Assembly (NCBI GenBank): GCA_035079385.1
Contig: JAVHKY010000013.1
Span: forward strand, 9,794,001 to 9,858,000
Origin: Aspidiotus rigidus
Taxonomy: Eukaryota > Arthropoda > Insecta > Hemiptera > Diaspididae
Direction: 5' to 3'
Length of the DNA: 64,000 nucleotides
The notes under the pieces were generated by a model. It was given only the letters and a program-made list of their open reading frames with translations. It was not told the DNA's origin and did no database searches. Shown piece after piece: positions 55,481 to 64,000 of this stretch (the first letter of the stretch is position 1; every line of letters starts with the position of its first letter). Position numbers and translations under genes: made by a program.

Positions 55481-57748
55481 GTAAGTATCTAATGAAAGAG
55501 AGCCAATAAGCAAAACAGAAAATAGTAGTCGTACCAAAATATGATGATCCTTATCAATATCAACTTTTTGAATCAAAAATCACTTATATTGTAAGAAGTA
55601 AAATAAGAAAAGCAATTGAAATATTTGGAAAATTGAATTGAGTAACACAGGTAGTTCCGGGAGTTGGAAACTGTGTTGGAAATGATTACACAGGACAGAG
55701 GATACGACTGAGATTACATCGTACAAAGTATGTTGATTTTGAAGAGTAGGACAGGAAAAAAGGTGATAGATAGTCTGACTATCTTCATAATAAGATTTAT
55801 ATGAAGGTGGAGCATGAAAACCCAGGAGGAGATGAGAGTGGATGAGTTGAGAGTGACCAATTCCAAGTCGAGCAAAGATAACCTCTTTATGGTGGGAATT
55901 TCTGTTTGATGAAGCCTGAGGATGGGTTCACTTTTAATGATTCCAAGTTTGTTGCGTTATTTTTTTTAAGTGAGTGATAACAAGAAGCTAGGATTAAGAA
56001 ATAATAACAGTTTTTATGATTGTCAGTAGTTACCAGGTGGGATTGGTAATTTTGGGTGAGAGGGTGAAGTCTTTAGATGCACAATCAGTTTTATCATGTT
56101 GAGGGTAACTGATGTGAACTGAGAATTGAATAAAAGATACGTTTTGTACATATGAGTGTAGAAAAGTATGAGCCTAAACCTAATGATAATCTCAACTATA
56201 GACACGTCATGTGAGAAATTGAGAAGAATATGTAGGCCTATTCAGGAAAAGTAGGTCAACAAGGACCTGGACAGAGTAAGGATTGTAATGAAGCTTTCAA
56301 TCAGATTTCTATAATTAAACCAAAAGAAGTTCAATTGAAGGTTGTAATATAAGAAACAATCACGTCTTTAATAAAGTTGAATAAGGAATTCCCACATCCT
56401 CTTCTATGGGACGGATTGGTTTTGATATTGAGAATTGAATTCAAAATTGGAGAAGTTCCAAAAAGATAGAATTAGATTTGATAGAATTTCGAAAATTGAG
56501 CTAACTATAGCAGGAGGGACTCGGAAAAATTGAGATTTTCGAGCTCTATTATGATAGATAAGGGGTAGGAAAAATTTTAAATATCAAAGGAGTCAGATTT
56601 GGAAACATTTTTAATATCGGGAATCGAGCTATATATGACGGGAGAGGAACTTGGAAAAAATTGAACCATCAGAGGAGTTGAAATTGAAAACGCATTTTGT
56701 ACATCGATCTATACAATTATGACAAGTGGATAACTTGAAAAAATTTCAACTTTCAAGCTATATTTTTTATGGGAGGAACATGAAAGAATTTTAACTTCCA
56801 AGATACGTCGTGTATGACAGGAAAAGGACTTGGAAAAATATCAATTATCGTTCTAGGTAAATGGCGAGATGCCAAAATTTTCAAAAATCCATCCCCCTAT
56901 GGAACAGGTTTCCTATTAAACCTCGATTCAGGTTAAGTAGTTGACATCATAAAAAACTGGAGATGGTCTTAACATTATCAGGATTCAACAGAAGAATCCC
57001 TATAGAATAGTGAATTACAAAAATCAGGACTCGACGTCAAAAATAACTGTTAGTTGGAGGCGGGTGGACCCAAAGGAATATATTGAGGGTCTTGAGAAAT
57101 TTTGTTCGGATTAAACTATATGAAGGAAGGGATTTTCAAAGTCTCAACTTGATCAACTCGAGAATAGAAGGAGTTATTTTATTTGCATGTAAAAAAGAGA
57201 GGACGTAGAACTAATCATGGCTGAAGATTGGAATGACCGAAAAAAAAAAATGATACTGTCAACATATAATACACACAAAATTTCAAAAAAAAATTTATAT
57301 AGAGAAAAAGTGAAAGAGAAAAAGGAAAATGAATGAATTAATCTTAGAATCGAAACGTTTTTCTTCCATTAATTTGTAGATTAGAGGAGGATGACACGTA
57401 GAATCAATTATCACCGTATGGATAATTAATTGGAGGAGATGGATGCAGAAAACTGAAAAAGAAGAACAGAAAGAGACGGAAAAATGGAAGAATGTGATAC
57501 TGACGAAGAGAACAATTCGGAAGACTCAGGAAACGATAAAGAAATGAAAAAAAGAAAAAGGTTGTATGGAAGAACAAAACAAGTAAAGAATGAAAGAGTG
57601 TAAAATTGAACGAAATTAATTAAGCAGATTGAATTGAGCTATGAGATGAAGAGGTACAAAGAAAATAGTGTATCTAAATAAGAAATTCCAAATAATATTA
57701 AAGCCCAGAGTTACTCCCTTTGTTTCATGTACCTCACCCAAATTCCTG

Positions 57749-57752
<4 letters not shown>
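55481..57752. other. Intergenic with dispersed motif copies
   Basis: Several isolated copies of the GAGCTATATATGA...GGGACTTGGAAAAAT motif occur at 56490-56880, and a CTATGGAACAGGTTTCCTAT end near 56897. From about 57240 to 57640 the plus strand is strikingly purine-rich (see the small ORF at 57484). Otherwise nothing supported. Confidence 0.4.
57484..57603 (+). CDS. Very small ORF: acidic segment then basic cluster
   Basis: It is 39 codons from ATG to TAA. The product reads MEECDTDEENNSEDSGNDKE and then MKKRKR followed by a basic tail, an acidic-then-NLS pattern typical of nuclear or gag-like proteins. The host strand is purine-rich throughout this area, which by itself favours Glu, Lys, Arg and Asn codons. 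So this may be chance. Confidence 0.15.
   Translation: MEECDTDEENNSEDSGNDKEMKKRKRLYGRTKQVKNERV

Positions 57753-57815
<63 letters not shown>
57753..57815 (+). repeat. (AG)n microsatellite
   Basis: About 31 uninterrupted AG dinucleotides. The minus-strand poly Ser-Leu frame across it is an artefact. Confidence 0.95.
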
Positions 57816-57818
<3 letters not shown>

Positions 57819-58294
57819 ATGTACAAAGAATAATAGAATGAAAGAAGATACGTTAGACAAATAACACGTATAAATAGAAAAAAAAAAAAGAAAAAGGACA
57901 GCGAGATATGCGATACCGTGCATCAAGAAATATACCGAAAAGCACGTCTAATTTAAATGTTGATTCCATCAATTTTTCATCATGGTTTCTTCCTTAGTCT
58001 AATTGAAAGAACAAATGAAATTCAAGTCAGTACGAAATTCAAGTCAGGACGTAATTATGGCCACAATTGAGTGATTTACGAGAGAAGAAGAAAGCGTCGC
58101 AAAAGAAGCATATGCGGCTACGTGACTGCATTTGGTTGCGCATGAGATTTTATTTTCAATTGAGTTCTACTTCTTGATACGAATAAAAATTTGAAATTTG
58201 AAAGAGAAAAATTTTTTTCGACAGGAAAAATTGTCATAAGCTAGAGGGCTTGGAAAAAAACGTAAAAAATGTATAATGAAAAAAAAAAAATTTA

Positions 58295-58412
58295 AGAAGA
58301 AAAACCAAGGCTCGAACCTCGAACAATCGAGAAAATGATGAAAAAGGTTCCAAATATTCACGCGCTCCTTGCGCGCGTGAATGCCGCGAGTGGTAACCAC
58401 ATATGTTTAGCG
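58295..58412 (-). repeat. tRNA-like Pol III unit or SINE fragment
   Basis: On the minus strand: GTGGTTACCACTCGCGGC (like a tRNA D-arm/box A region), then a hairpin ATTCACGCGCGCAAGGAGCG-type stem (plus strand 58356-58382), and about 85 nt from box A a box B (GGTTCGAGCC, plus strand 58306-58315), followed by T-runs that could end Pol III transcription. The anticodon and acceptor stems do not form a clean cloverleaf, so I favour a tRNA-derived SINE or pseudogene. Confidence 0.35.
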
Positions 58413-59344
58413 TTATAAATATGGCATTCAAAGCGTGAAAAACCCAAATGTTACGGAAAACTCAAATGTACCGTAACATATACATAATATCTAGATAATT
58501 TATTGAGGTTATTAAAAATTATTCCTGTTCATATGTTTTCTATAGAAATTTTCTTCACCAATAATTTCTTGACAATTTCTTACTTCTGTTTTGCTAAAAA
58601 TGGGCAATATGAAAATATATTTGAAAATTTAGATGACACAAATATCAAAAAATGCATAAGATTAAATGAAAAAAATATATAATATCTTTGAATTCCGAAA
58701 AAGGAGAAATATCTAAAAATAAAAATACGCGGCAACGTGAAAGGCGCGCCGACTTGCTAGTATTTGTATAAACGATGGATATAAATAATCTCATCAACGA
58801 ACGTGACGAAAATTTCTGCAGACAGAAAAAGAAATTACGTCGAATGTGGGAGGAAGGGAAAATTTCGAGGACGAGACGAGGTTGATTCAAACGCTAGAAG
58901 GACAGAAAGACATTCTGAGCATTTAAATTTCAAGTGAAAAAAAAGAAAATATTTTTTGTGAATCAATAATTCAACTGCTCTCTATGAAGACAGGTCACTT
59001 ATCTTGTCCTCTCCCAACAATCGAAAATGTAAGTAATTCTCTTTTACTGCATATGCAGCGCCGCTCGTCCTCCATGGTAGAGTACATACGGGTTGTGTAT
59101 GCATTAATTTTGTTTGCTTCCAATACCGAAATCGACCCTTTTGGGTATAACTTCAAAGTTGGTAGAATTTTCTTCTTGGCAACTTCCAAGCTGCAGTACC
59201 TCCAGGCACGCAAGATCATGTAACAACAACATCACCTTAGATATGGTAGTTTGCTGTTGGAGTCTCTTCTTCTTCTTTCTTCAAGTTCAATTAATCTTTA
59301 TCATCTTCCTTCACACTTGTACGAGGATGGTATACAGGTAGTTC

Positions 59345-59759
59345 TGCATTCGCCTACTCCATTCTAGGGCCGTCTTCTTCTTCATGCCTGTGGTTGCGAA
59401 TGCAGACATCTACAGTTCAATGTTTTTTCGAAATCTAGCATGGTGGCTACCAGGCTACTCGGAGCAAGCGTTTCATCGACTCCAATCTCTTGAAAAGGCC
59501 TGCTGAGCTTTGCTGGGGTCCATCATCCCGCCTTTGGTCGCAGTGCGAACACGTTACCTGCCCAACTTTCCTCAACTTTTCAGCCATGGTCGCTCAACAC
59601 CTGTGTCAAGTGAATGTTCAGCTGACCATGGTTTCGCTTCATCTACTCATCAAGGTCGCGTATTAATACACGGGTCTTCCATTTACCCAGTTTACTCTGA
59701 GCAATTCTTGCTTTCCATTTTTCAAGCAAGAAGTGAATATTAGTCATAGAATTGTACCA
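59345..59759 (-). pseudogene. R1/jockey-type non-LTR retrotransposon ORF2 C-terminus, decayed
   Basis: Read on the minus strand, successive frames give WKARIAQSKLGKWKTRVLIR, then (after a stop where a Trp codon is expected) NHGQLNIHLTQVLSDHG, then (after a frameshift) AEKLRKVGQVTCSHCDQ, and further on TGMKKKTALEWSRRMQ. The order HGxxNxxLTQxLxxHG, CxxC and a final KK/E-rich helix is the usual C-terminal end of the reverse-transcriptase ORF of R1/jockey/I-clade elements. At least one stop and one frameshift show that it is dead. The upstream RT domain is not in the window at this locus; the copy is truncated. Confidence 0.7.
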
Positions 59760-59893
59760 TCAAAACCTTTATTGCACTCAACTAGAGCGATGAGGTGTAA
59801 GTAGTGCACTCGAAATTTAAAAAATCTCAAGTGTGCAGTTCTACTTTCTTAGTTAGCTTACAAGAGTACTTTTGGGTGCTACTCCGGAGGATT

Positions 59894-60980
59894 AAGGCCT
59901 TAAACGAAAAAACGAATACTCTACAGGGAGAGTAAACAAATGCAAACCGCAGAAAATAAAAACGAAGGGAGCGCTTTCGGTTAAACAACCATCTTCAAAC
60001 CTGAAATGAAAGCAACTGACGAACGAATGAGAAGGAAGAGGTATTAAGATCGTCCGAACGAGAAATCACGGTGTGAATCATAAACCTGTTCGATCAAGCC
60101 ATCTTCCGGAATATACGAGTTGAGTATAGTGATACCGTCAGTGTTGAGGTGACGCAGTATCTCTATATTCTCGAGGGCGATACGTTTACGGTAGGAATTC
60201 TCCTTATGGAGGAGCTTTTCGGATCCCTCGCGGAAACTGTGGCCACTGTTAATCAAATGATCAGCGAAAGCTGACTCCCCTAAGCGTCCCTTCTTCCAAG
60301 ACTTCAGGTGCTCAGCTACTCTAACTTTCATCTGGCGGCTGGTCTCACCAATATAAAAGCCTCCACAATCCTCACATTCCATCTTATAAACACCACTCCT
60401 TTCATCAACCGGTATGGGATCCTTCAGTCTCACAAACAACCTCTTGACTGTGGTGAGGTTGTAAAACGCGGGTCTGAAACCAAACGGGCGAAGGGCCCGA
60501 CCCAATTGCTGGGAGAAGCTGAGCACCTGAAGTCTTGGAAGAAGGGACGCTTAGGGGAGTCAGCTTTCGCTGATCATTTGATTAACAGTGGCCACAGTTT
60601 CCGCGAGGGATCCGAAAAGCTCCTCCATAAGGAGAATTCCTACCGTAAACGTATCGCCCTCGAGAATATAGAGATACTGCGTCACCTCAACACTGACGGT
60701 ATCACTATACTCAACTCGTATATTCCGGAAGATGGCTTGATCGAACAGGTTTATGATTCACACCGTGATTTTTCGTTCGGACGATCTTAATACCTCTTCC
60801 TTCTCATTCGTTCGTCAGTTGCTTTCATTTCAGGTTTGAAGATGGTTGTTTAACCGAAAACGCTCCCTTCGTTTTTATTTTCTGCGGTTTGCATTTGTTT
60901 ACTCTCCCTGTAGAGTATTCGTTTTTCGTTTATGATGGATAGCCGTAACCTTAAGGAACGGATTCGTTTAAGGCCTTAAA
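59894..60980. mobile_element. Inverted pair of Penelope-like element 3' ends
   Basis: 59894-60313 is repeated in inverse orientation at 60520-60980, arms of more than 400 bp with high identity. The right arm carries about 38 extra bp near 60930-60966. The unpaired 60315-60519 is present only once and encodes the start of the GIY-YIG domain. The arms include the C-terminal half of the endonuclease and a 3' flank beginning after the stop codon. Partial, inverted or tandem copies are characteristic of Penelope-like elements. Confidence 0.75.
60044..60526 (-). CDS. GIY-YIG endonuclease domain of a Penelope-like element (5'-truncated)
   Basis: This 160-codon frame covers the endonuclease end of a Penelope-like retroelement polyprotein. 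GVY lies at residues 45-47 and YIG at 58-60, with the expected CxxC (residues 51 and 54) between them, Arg 64/69 after YIG, His residues at 73, 90 and 96, and the Glu of ENIEI at 119. In Penelope-like elements this enzyme nicks target DNA to prime reverse transcription. The upstream reverse transcriptase is missing; the first residues (to about 40) look like the end of the linker. The true element start is not here, and the ATG at 60526 is only the first in frame. The domain itself seems intact. The plus-strand frame 60308-60790 repeats its last 90 residues through the inverted arm and is not separate. Confidence 0.8.
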   Translation of the reverse strand: MLSFSQQLGRALRPFGFRPAFYNLTTVKRLFVRLKDPIPVDERSGVYKMECEDCGGFYIGETSRQMKVRVAEHLKSWKKGRLGESAFADHLINSGHSFREGSEKLLHKENSYRKRIALENIEILRHLNTDGITILNSYIPEDGLIEQVYDSHRDFSFGRS

Positions 60981-60984
60981 CATT

Positions 60985-62235
60985 AGTTTTTAATAGTCTA
61001 ACATTGTGATCTGATTGGCCACAACAATACAGCGTCATGGTCGGTATCATTTTATCTCTTTATCTTGGAGAATACAGATGTACGATGATTGCACCAATCT
61101 GCTCGTTCAAAACCGGCTGAAAACTTTCTCTTACGCTTTTCTTCCTTTCACTTCACGAATCATAGAAAAATAGGCTAGTGATAATTTTATTAATACAAAA
61201 TTACAGAATTTGATCAAGTGTTCCCTCCTACGGAAAGTAAATCCTCTTCTTTTGCTACCACGCATCAACGGACAACTTCAAAAAATATCGTGTAAAATTC
61301 AATGAGGGTATTTCGCGAATGAATATTCTCTGCATTACATTAGTTTGCAAGGCAATAAGTTAAAATTCAGCAACACAGAGTGATGAGATTTACTGCCAAT
61401 ACAACTTTCGAAAGTACAAAGCACCATTATTCTCATTTCCTTTTCCAACTTTAAACGCAACCTAAGGGTAGGGGAAACTTTTGATTATATGCTGTGCTTT
61501 TTTCGAGTCTTCAACGAGTACGCTTTACCATCGTAAAATTCGCTATTCTTAGCTTTTCATCATCGAATCGCAAGATTTGTGAGTAGCAGAAGGAAAGGAT
61601 CTACATACATAAATATGTCGCGCCTCAATCATAAAAGTCAATAAAGTAGATGGAATCGCGACCTGTAAAATTTACAAATTATTTCGCCCAATAAATCAAA
61701 GCTTATACGTCTACAAAAAATGTCTATAATACAAAATGAAAGAAAAATTGCAAGATGATATTCGATATTTTACTATGAACTTTTCAACTTTCTATAATGG
61801 AGACCATTTTTTTCCTGGAAAATGCTAATTCTATGAACTAAGTTTATAATTTACATGATTTAAAACTTTACACGACTACTGGAAATGATGAGACTGAAAA
61901 TCGTACAGGGTGACGGGGCTACTTGACGTAATTTATCATTTATTCGCATCGACGTTAAGTAATTGAAGAATCGTCTACTCTTCATTCATTGTCAACATCT
62001 CTTCGCTATAGTAAATTTATCGCTCTCGTCTCGAAGTTAAAGAAAAAGAAATCGCGAATATAAAGGCGGCATCTAGACGAGAAATGGTTGGTCTCCATTC
62101 GTCTGCAATTGTTCGAAGTGATTTTCATATTCTGCGTGTCAATCATCTTGCTTAGCAATTCCTTATCATCCGGTTTGATATTAATTTGAAACGATTGCTG
62201 ACGAATTTTCAAGTCTATGTAATATGCATACATTT
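60985..62235. other. Intergenic, upstream of the 62244 gene
   Basis: AT-rich and single-copy-looking, with no frame I can support. The presumed promoter of the 62244 gene lies in the last few hundred bases. No TATA box is evident in the usual place. Confidence 0.4.
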
Positions 62236-62243
62236 ATTGAAGA

Positions 62244-62822
62244 ATGGAACTTGCTCGAAACGATTTAAATAACGCGGAATATTCGCCACCAAAGGTTGGT
62301 CAGGTTCAGCTGGGAACAGATGCTCTGCAAACACCTTCAACCACTTCTGAGCGTAGACCTAAAGGCGTGATTTTTTCCCCTTACACACCCAGTGGGCCAA
62401 AGTTTGGGCAAGATCCGACGAGCGAATATCCTTTATATTATGCTGACTACGTGCTAGGTCAAGAGGACGAAGGTCAATACCGGAGTACTCGGGCTCGACG
62501 ACAAGAAATGCAGACATGTGACAAATCTGCCCTCAACTATTCGAAGGACTTGAAAGAACGAAATTATACCTTGACCTCTCGCGTAACTCGTCCAAGAGCA
62601 AAACTTCCTCACTGGATTAGGAACGAGAGAATAGAAATCGTGCCGAACGCGGAACTCGAAAAATTACCGAAGGCGTGTCCGAGATTTTTATTAGAAAATA
62701 AGAAACGTTGGAATCGCCGGACACAGTCGTGGGAATCATATTTGGACCATTTGAATCGTTCGTTACGTTTGAATCGCTCTGAGTTTTCTGCGTGTCCGTT
62801 TCATCGTGGTTACGATTCTTAG
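62244..62822 (+). CDS. Hypothetical protein, 192 aa, single exon
   Basis: ATG at 62244 follows an in-frame TGA (62238-62240), so the start is well placed. It reads 192 codons to TAG. The product is soluble, basic and rich in Arg, Glu, Ser and Pro, with no signal peptide or membrane segment. It has a Tyr/Pro motif region (FSPYTPSGPKFG about residue 45, YPLYYADYVLGQ about 63), a charged centre and a Trp-containing C-terminal part (KKRWNRRTQSWESYLDHLNR). Composition is even, with no repeats, unlike any other frame of this length in the window. An AATAAA lies 164 nt after the stop. I do not recognise the family. Small Tyr/Pro/Arg-rich proteins of this kind are often ciliary or sperm-associated, but that is only a guess. 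Confidence 0.65.
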   Translation: MELARNDLNNAEYSPPKVGQVQLGTDALQTPSTTSERRPKGVIFSPYTPSGPKFGQDPTSEYPLYYADYVLGQEDEGQYRSTRARRQEMQTCDKSALNYSKDLKERNYTLTSRVTRPRAKLPHWIRNERIEIVPNAELEKLPKACPRFLLENKKRWNRRTQSWESYLDHLNRSLRLNRSEFSACPFHRGYDS

Positions 62823-62985
62823 AGACGTAGGTTTTACTTTGCAAGATTACAACATGGAAACGGAAAGAGAAAATGAGAGAGCGAAAAATGCGCGGTCGTA
62901 ATCGCGATTATCGCGCGAAAGCCGAGAAATTTGGAAAACCTCGAGCTCCCGAGGGATGAAAATAATTTACTTCCGCATGGGAGTA

Positions 62986-62991
62986 AATAAA
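62986..62991 (+). terminator. Poly(A) signal AATAAA
   Basis: A canonical AATAAA 164 nt after the stop of the 62244 gene, the first on this strand after that stop. The position is typical for a short 3' UTR. Confidence 0.5.
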
Positions 62992-63184
62992 ATGACGCTA
63001 CAATCCATGAAATTGTATTTTTCTATAGAGTAGAGAATATTGAAGGCGGTTTTGTTTGTTGTTTTGTTTACGTATTAGACGTATCGTTTTTGTCAGTCGT
63101 GTTCGTAGAAGTTGAAAAACTTTTAATCTCATGAATTCAGCAGGTATAGTTACTGTATGTTCGAACAATCTTTAAACTTATCGT

Positions 63185-63379
63185 ATGTTTTCAATTCTGA
63201 ACACTGAAATGGAGATATACAAATGCAGATCAGGCTCGATTCTGCGTGTATTTACGAACTCCGATGTGGAAAATCAGGTGTCTAGTTATTATCATATTCA
63301 TGATAAGACACGACTCCGAATTGTCTTCGAGGATGTGGTCAGTCTAATAAACCAAACTTTAGCTAAAAATAGTGCTTAA
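63185..63379 (+). CDS. Unrecognised small ORF, 64 aa
   Basis: The ORF runs from ATG at 63185 to TAA at 63377-63379, with an upstream in-frame TAA. The peptide (middle part SYYHIHDKTRLRIVFEDVVS) is mixed and protein-like, with no signal peptide. A possible acceptor (TTCAGCAG) lies near 63142, and FEDVVS|L is near an internal AG, but no exon chain can be built. It is 360 bp downstream of the 62244 gene on the same strand and could be an independent small gene or chance. Confidence 0.22.
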   Translation: MFSILNTEMEIYKCRSGSILRVFTNSDVENQVSSYYHIHDKTRLRIVFEDVVSLINQTLAKNSA

Positions 63380-63409
63380 TCCAGTTAAAAAACAGAATGG
63401 ATGTCCATT

Positions 63410-64000
63410 TTACCTACTCTCGAGCTCCATACGATTAAGTATTGTTATTCCTAAGTCCTGTTCTCAAGTTCCTCCTTATATATACGTATAGCTTGACGGT
63501 GGAAAATTTCACGAAAATGATGACGTCATCAACGTCGGATGTGCTCGCGGACGCTCTCACGCTCTGTGAAATTTCCTGAGAATATCCTCCTAAAATAACT
63601 TGGAAGTCGAAATTTTAACAAGGTACCTTTTTTGGGAGGGGGGAGGGTTTTTCAAAAAATTGTCATGTGCCATACGGCAAAAACTGACCTATGACTTCAT
63701 CAGATTGTGACTCAACAAGGTCATAAGTCCAAATCGTTCCAAGTCCCTAAAATAGGTCAAGGCCACTGAGGACGTCATCAGGCGTTCCCATCCCTCTTCT
63801 TCCGCTCCTTATAGTAATTTTATACTAAGTTTACGCCTACTTTATGCTAGTTCTATACTAGGTCTAGGCTTCCTTTATACTGAGTATTTGTTGTATGATG
63901 TATTATACTAGCTTTCTACTAGAAGACCTGTTCTAGTTTACTCGCGAATTTGGAATCCAGTAGGAGCGCTAGTGGCGATTTCTAGAATGCACTAAAAGTT
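63410..64000. repeat. Dispersed-repeat mosaic at the window end
   Basis: It contains ATGACGTCATCAACG near 63520, a CTTGGAAG/GGTACCTTTTTTGGGAGG block, TATACTAG words at 63815-63925 and, at 63940-64000, a GGAGCGCTAGTGGCGATTTC block matching 27485-27515. No gene. Confidence 0.55.

Noticed and set aside
57711..57926. Frame with a long Ser-Leu run
   Set aside because: Translation of the AG microsatellite.
60308..60790. Plus-strand 160-codon frame ending in the same residues as the minus-strand endonuclease
   Set aside because: The first 70 codons are antisense of the loop and the rest is the inverted arm. It is a by-product of the inverted duplication.
1..64000. CRISPR array, bacterial operons or plasmid features
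   Set aside because: The short regular repeats here lack unique spacers of constant length, there are no cas-like genes, and the sequence has eukaryotic introns and transposons.

Overview
The window reads as animal nuclear DNA, most likely from an insect or another arthropod with a large, repeat-rich genome. It is AT-rich (estimated by eye in the mid-30s % GC). There are no operons or prokaryotic gene spacing. Short GT-AG introns, tRNA-like Pol III boxes, an R1/jockey-type non-LTR retrotransposon remnant, a Penelope-type GIY-YIG endonuclease and many MITEs all fit. The order cannot be fixed from the sequence alone.

The window is gene-poor. The best-supported host genes are (1) a two-exon minus-strand gene at 16334-16752, encoding a 90-residue secreted, cysteine-free, Pro/Ser-rich peptide, and (2) a 192-codon single-exon gene at 62244-62822 with an AATAAA downstream. 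Weaker candidates are splice-flanked open segments at 12762-13026, 18180-18736 and 43969-44291, a TATA/CRE-preceded small ORF at 879-1088, and small ORFs at 33099-33413, 53211-53471 and 63185-63379.

Most of the rest is mobile or tandem DNA. 0.16-0.74 kb: a foldback element. 3.8-5.1 kb: a short element with ACCTGTT ends, an 80-nt near-perfect hairpin and an AAAGCC minisatellite. 6.1-6.6 and 10.9-11.6 kb: TCGA-rich dispersed repeats. 8.9-9.5 kb: a degenerate ~130-bp tandem. 10.2-10.9 and 19.0-21.25 kb: ~270-bp tandem arrays carrying CRE-like and FTZ-F1/ERR-like sites. 13.8-16.0 kb: a cluster of ACCTGTT elements. 25.0-27.0 kb: three or four MITEs around an extremely AT-rich block. 30.1-30.9 and 51.9-52.6 kb: two copies of an element with arrays of TTCACC/GGTGAA at its ends. 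31.7-33.1 kb: nested hAT-type MITEs with readable 8-bp target duplications. 38.75-42.76 kb: a ~4-kb giant inverted repeat, with a related but smaller one at 51.35-53.2 kb. 46.6-49.5 kb: more short elements and a second AAAGCC minisatellite. 54.7-56.9 kb: tandem and dispersed repeats. 59.3-61.0 kb: the R1-like remnant next to an inverted pair of Penelope 3' ends.

The most interesting items are the secreted Pro-rich peptide gene, the giant foldback (a natural long-hairpin RNA source if transcribed, with a tandem array expanded in one arm only), the transcription-factor-site satellite, and the TTCACC element family. All functional statements are inferences from sequence; no searches were run.
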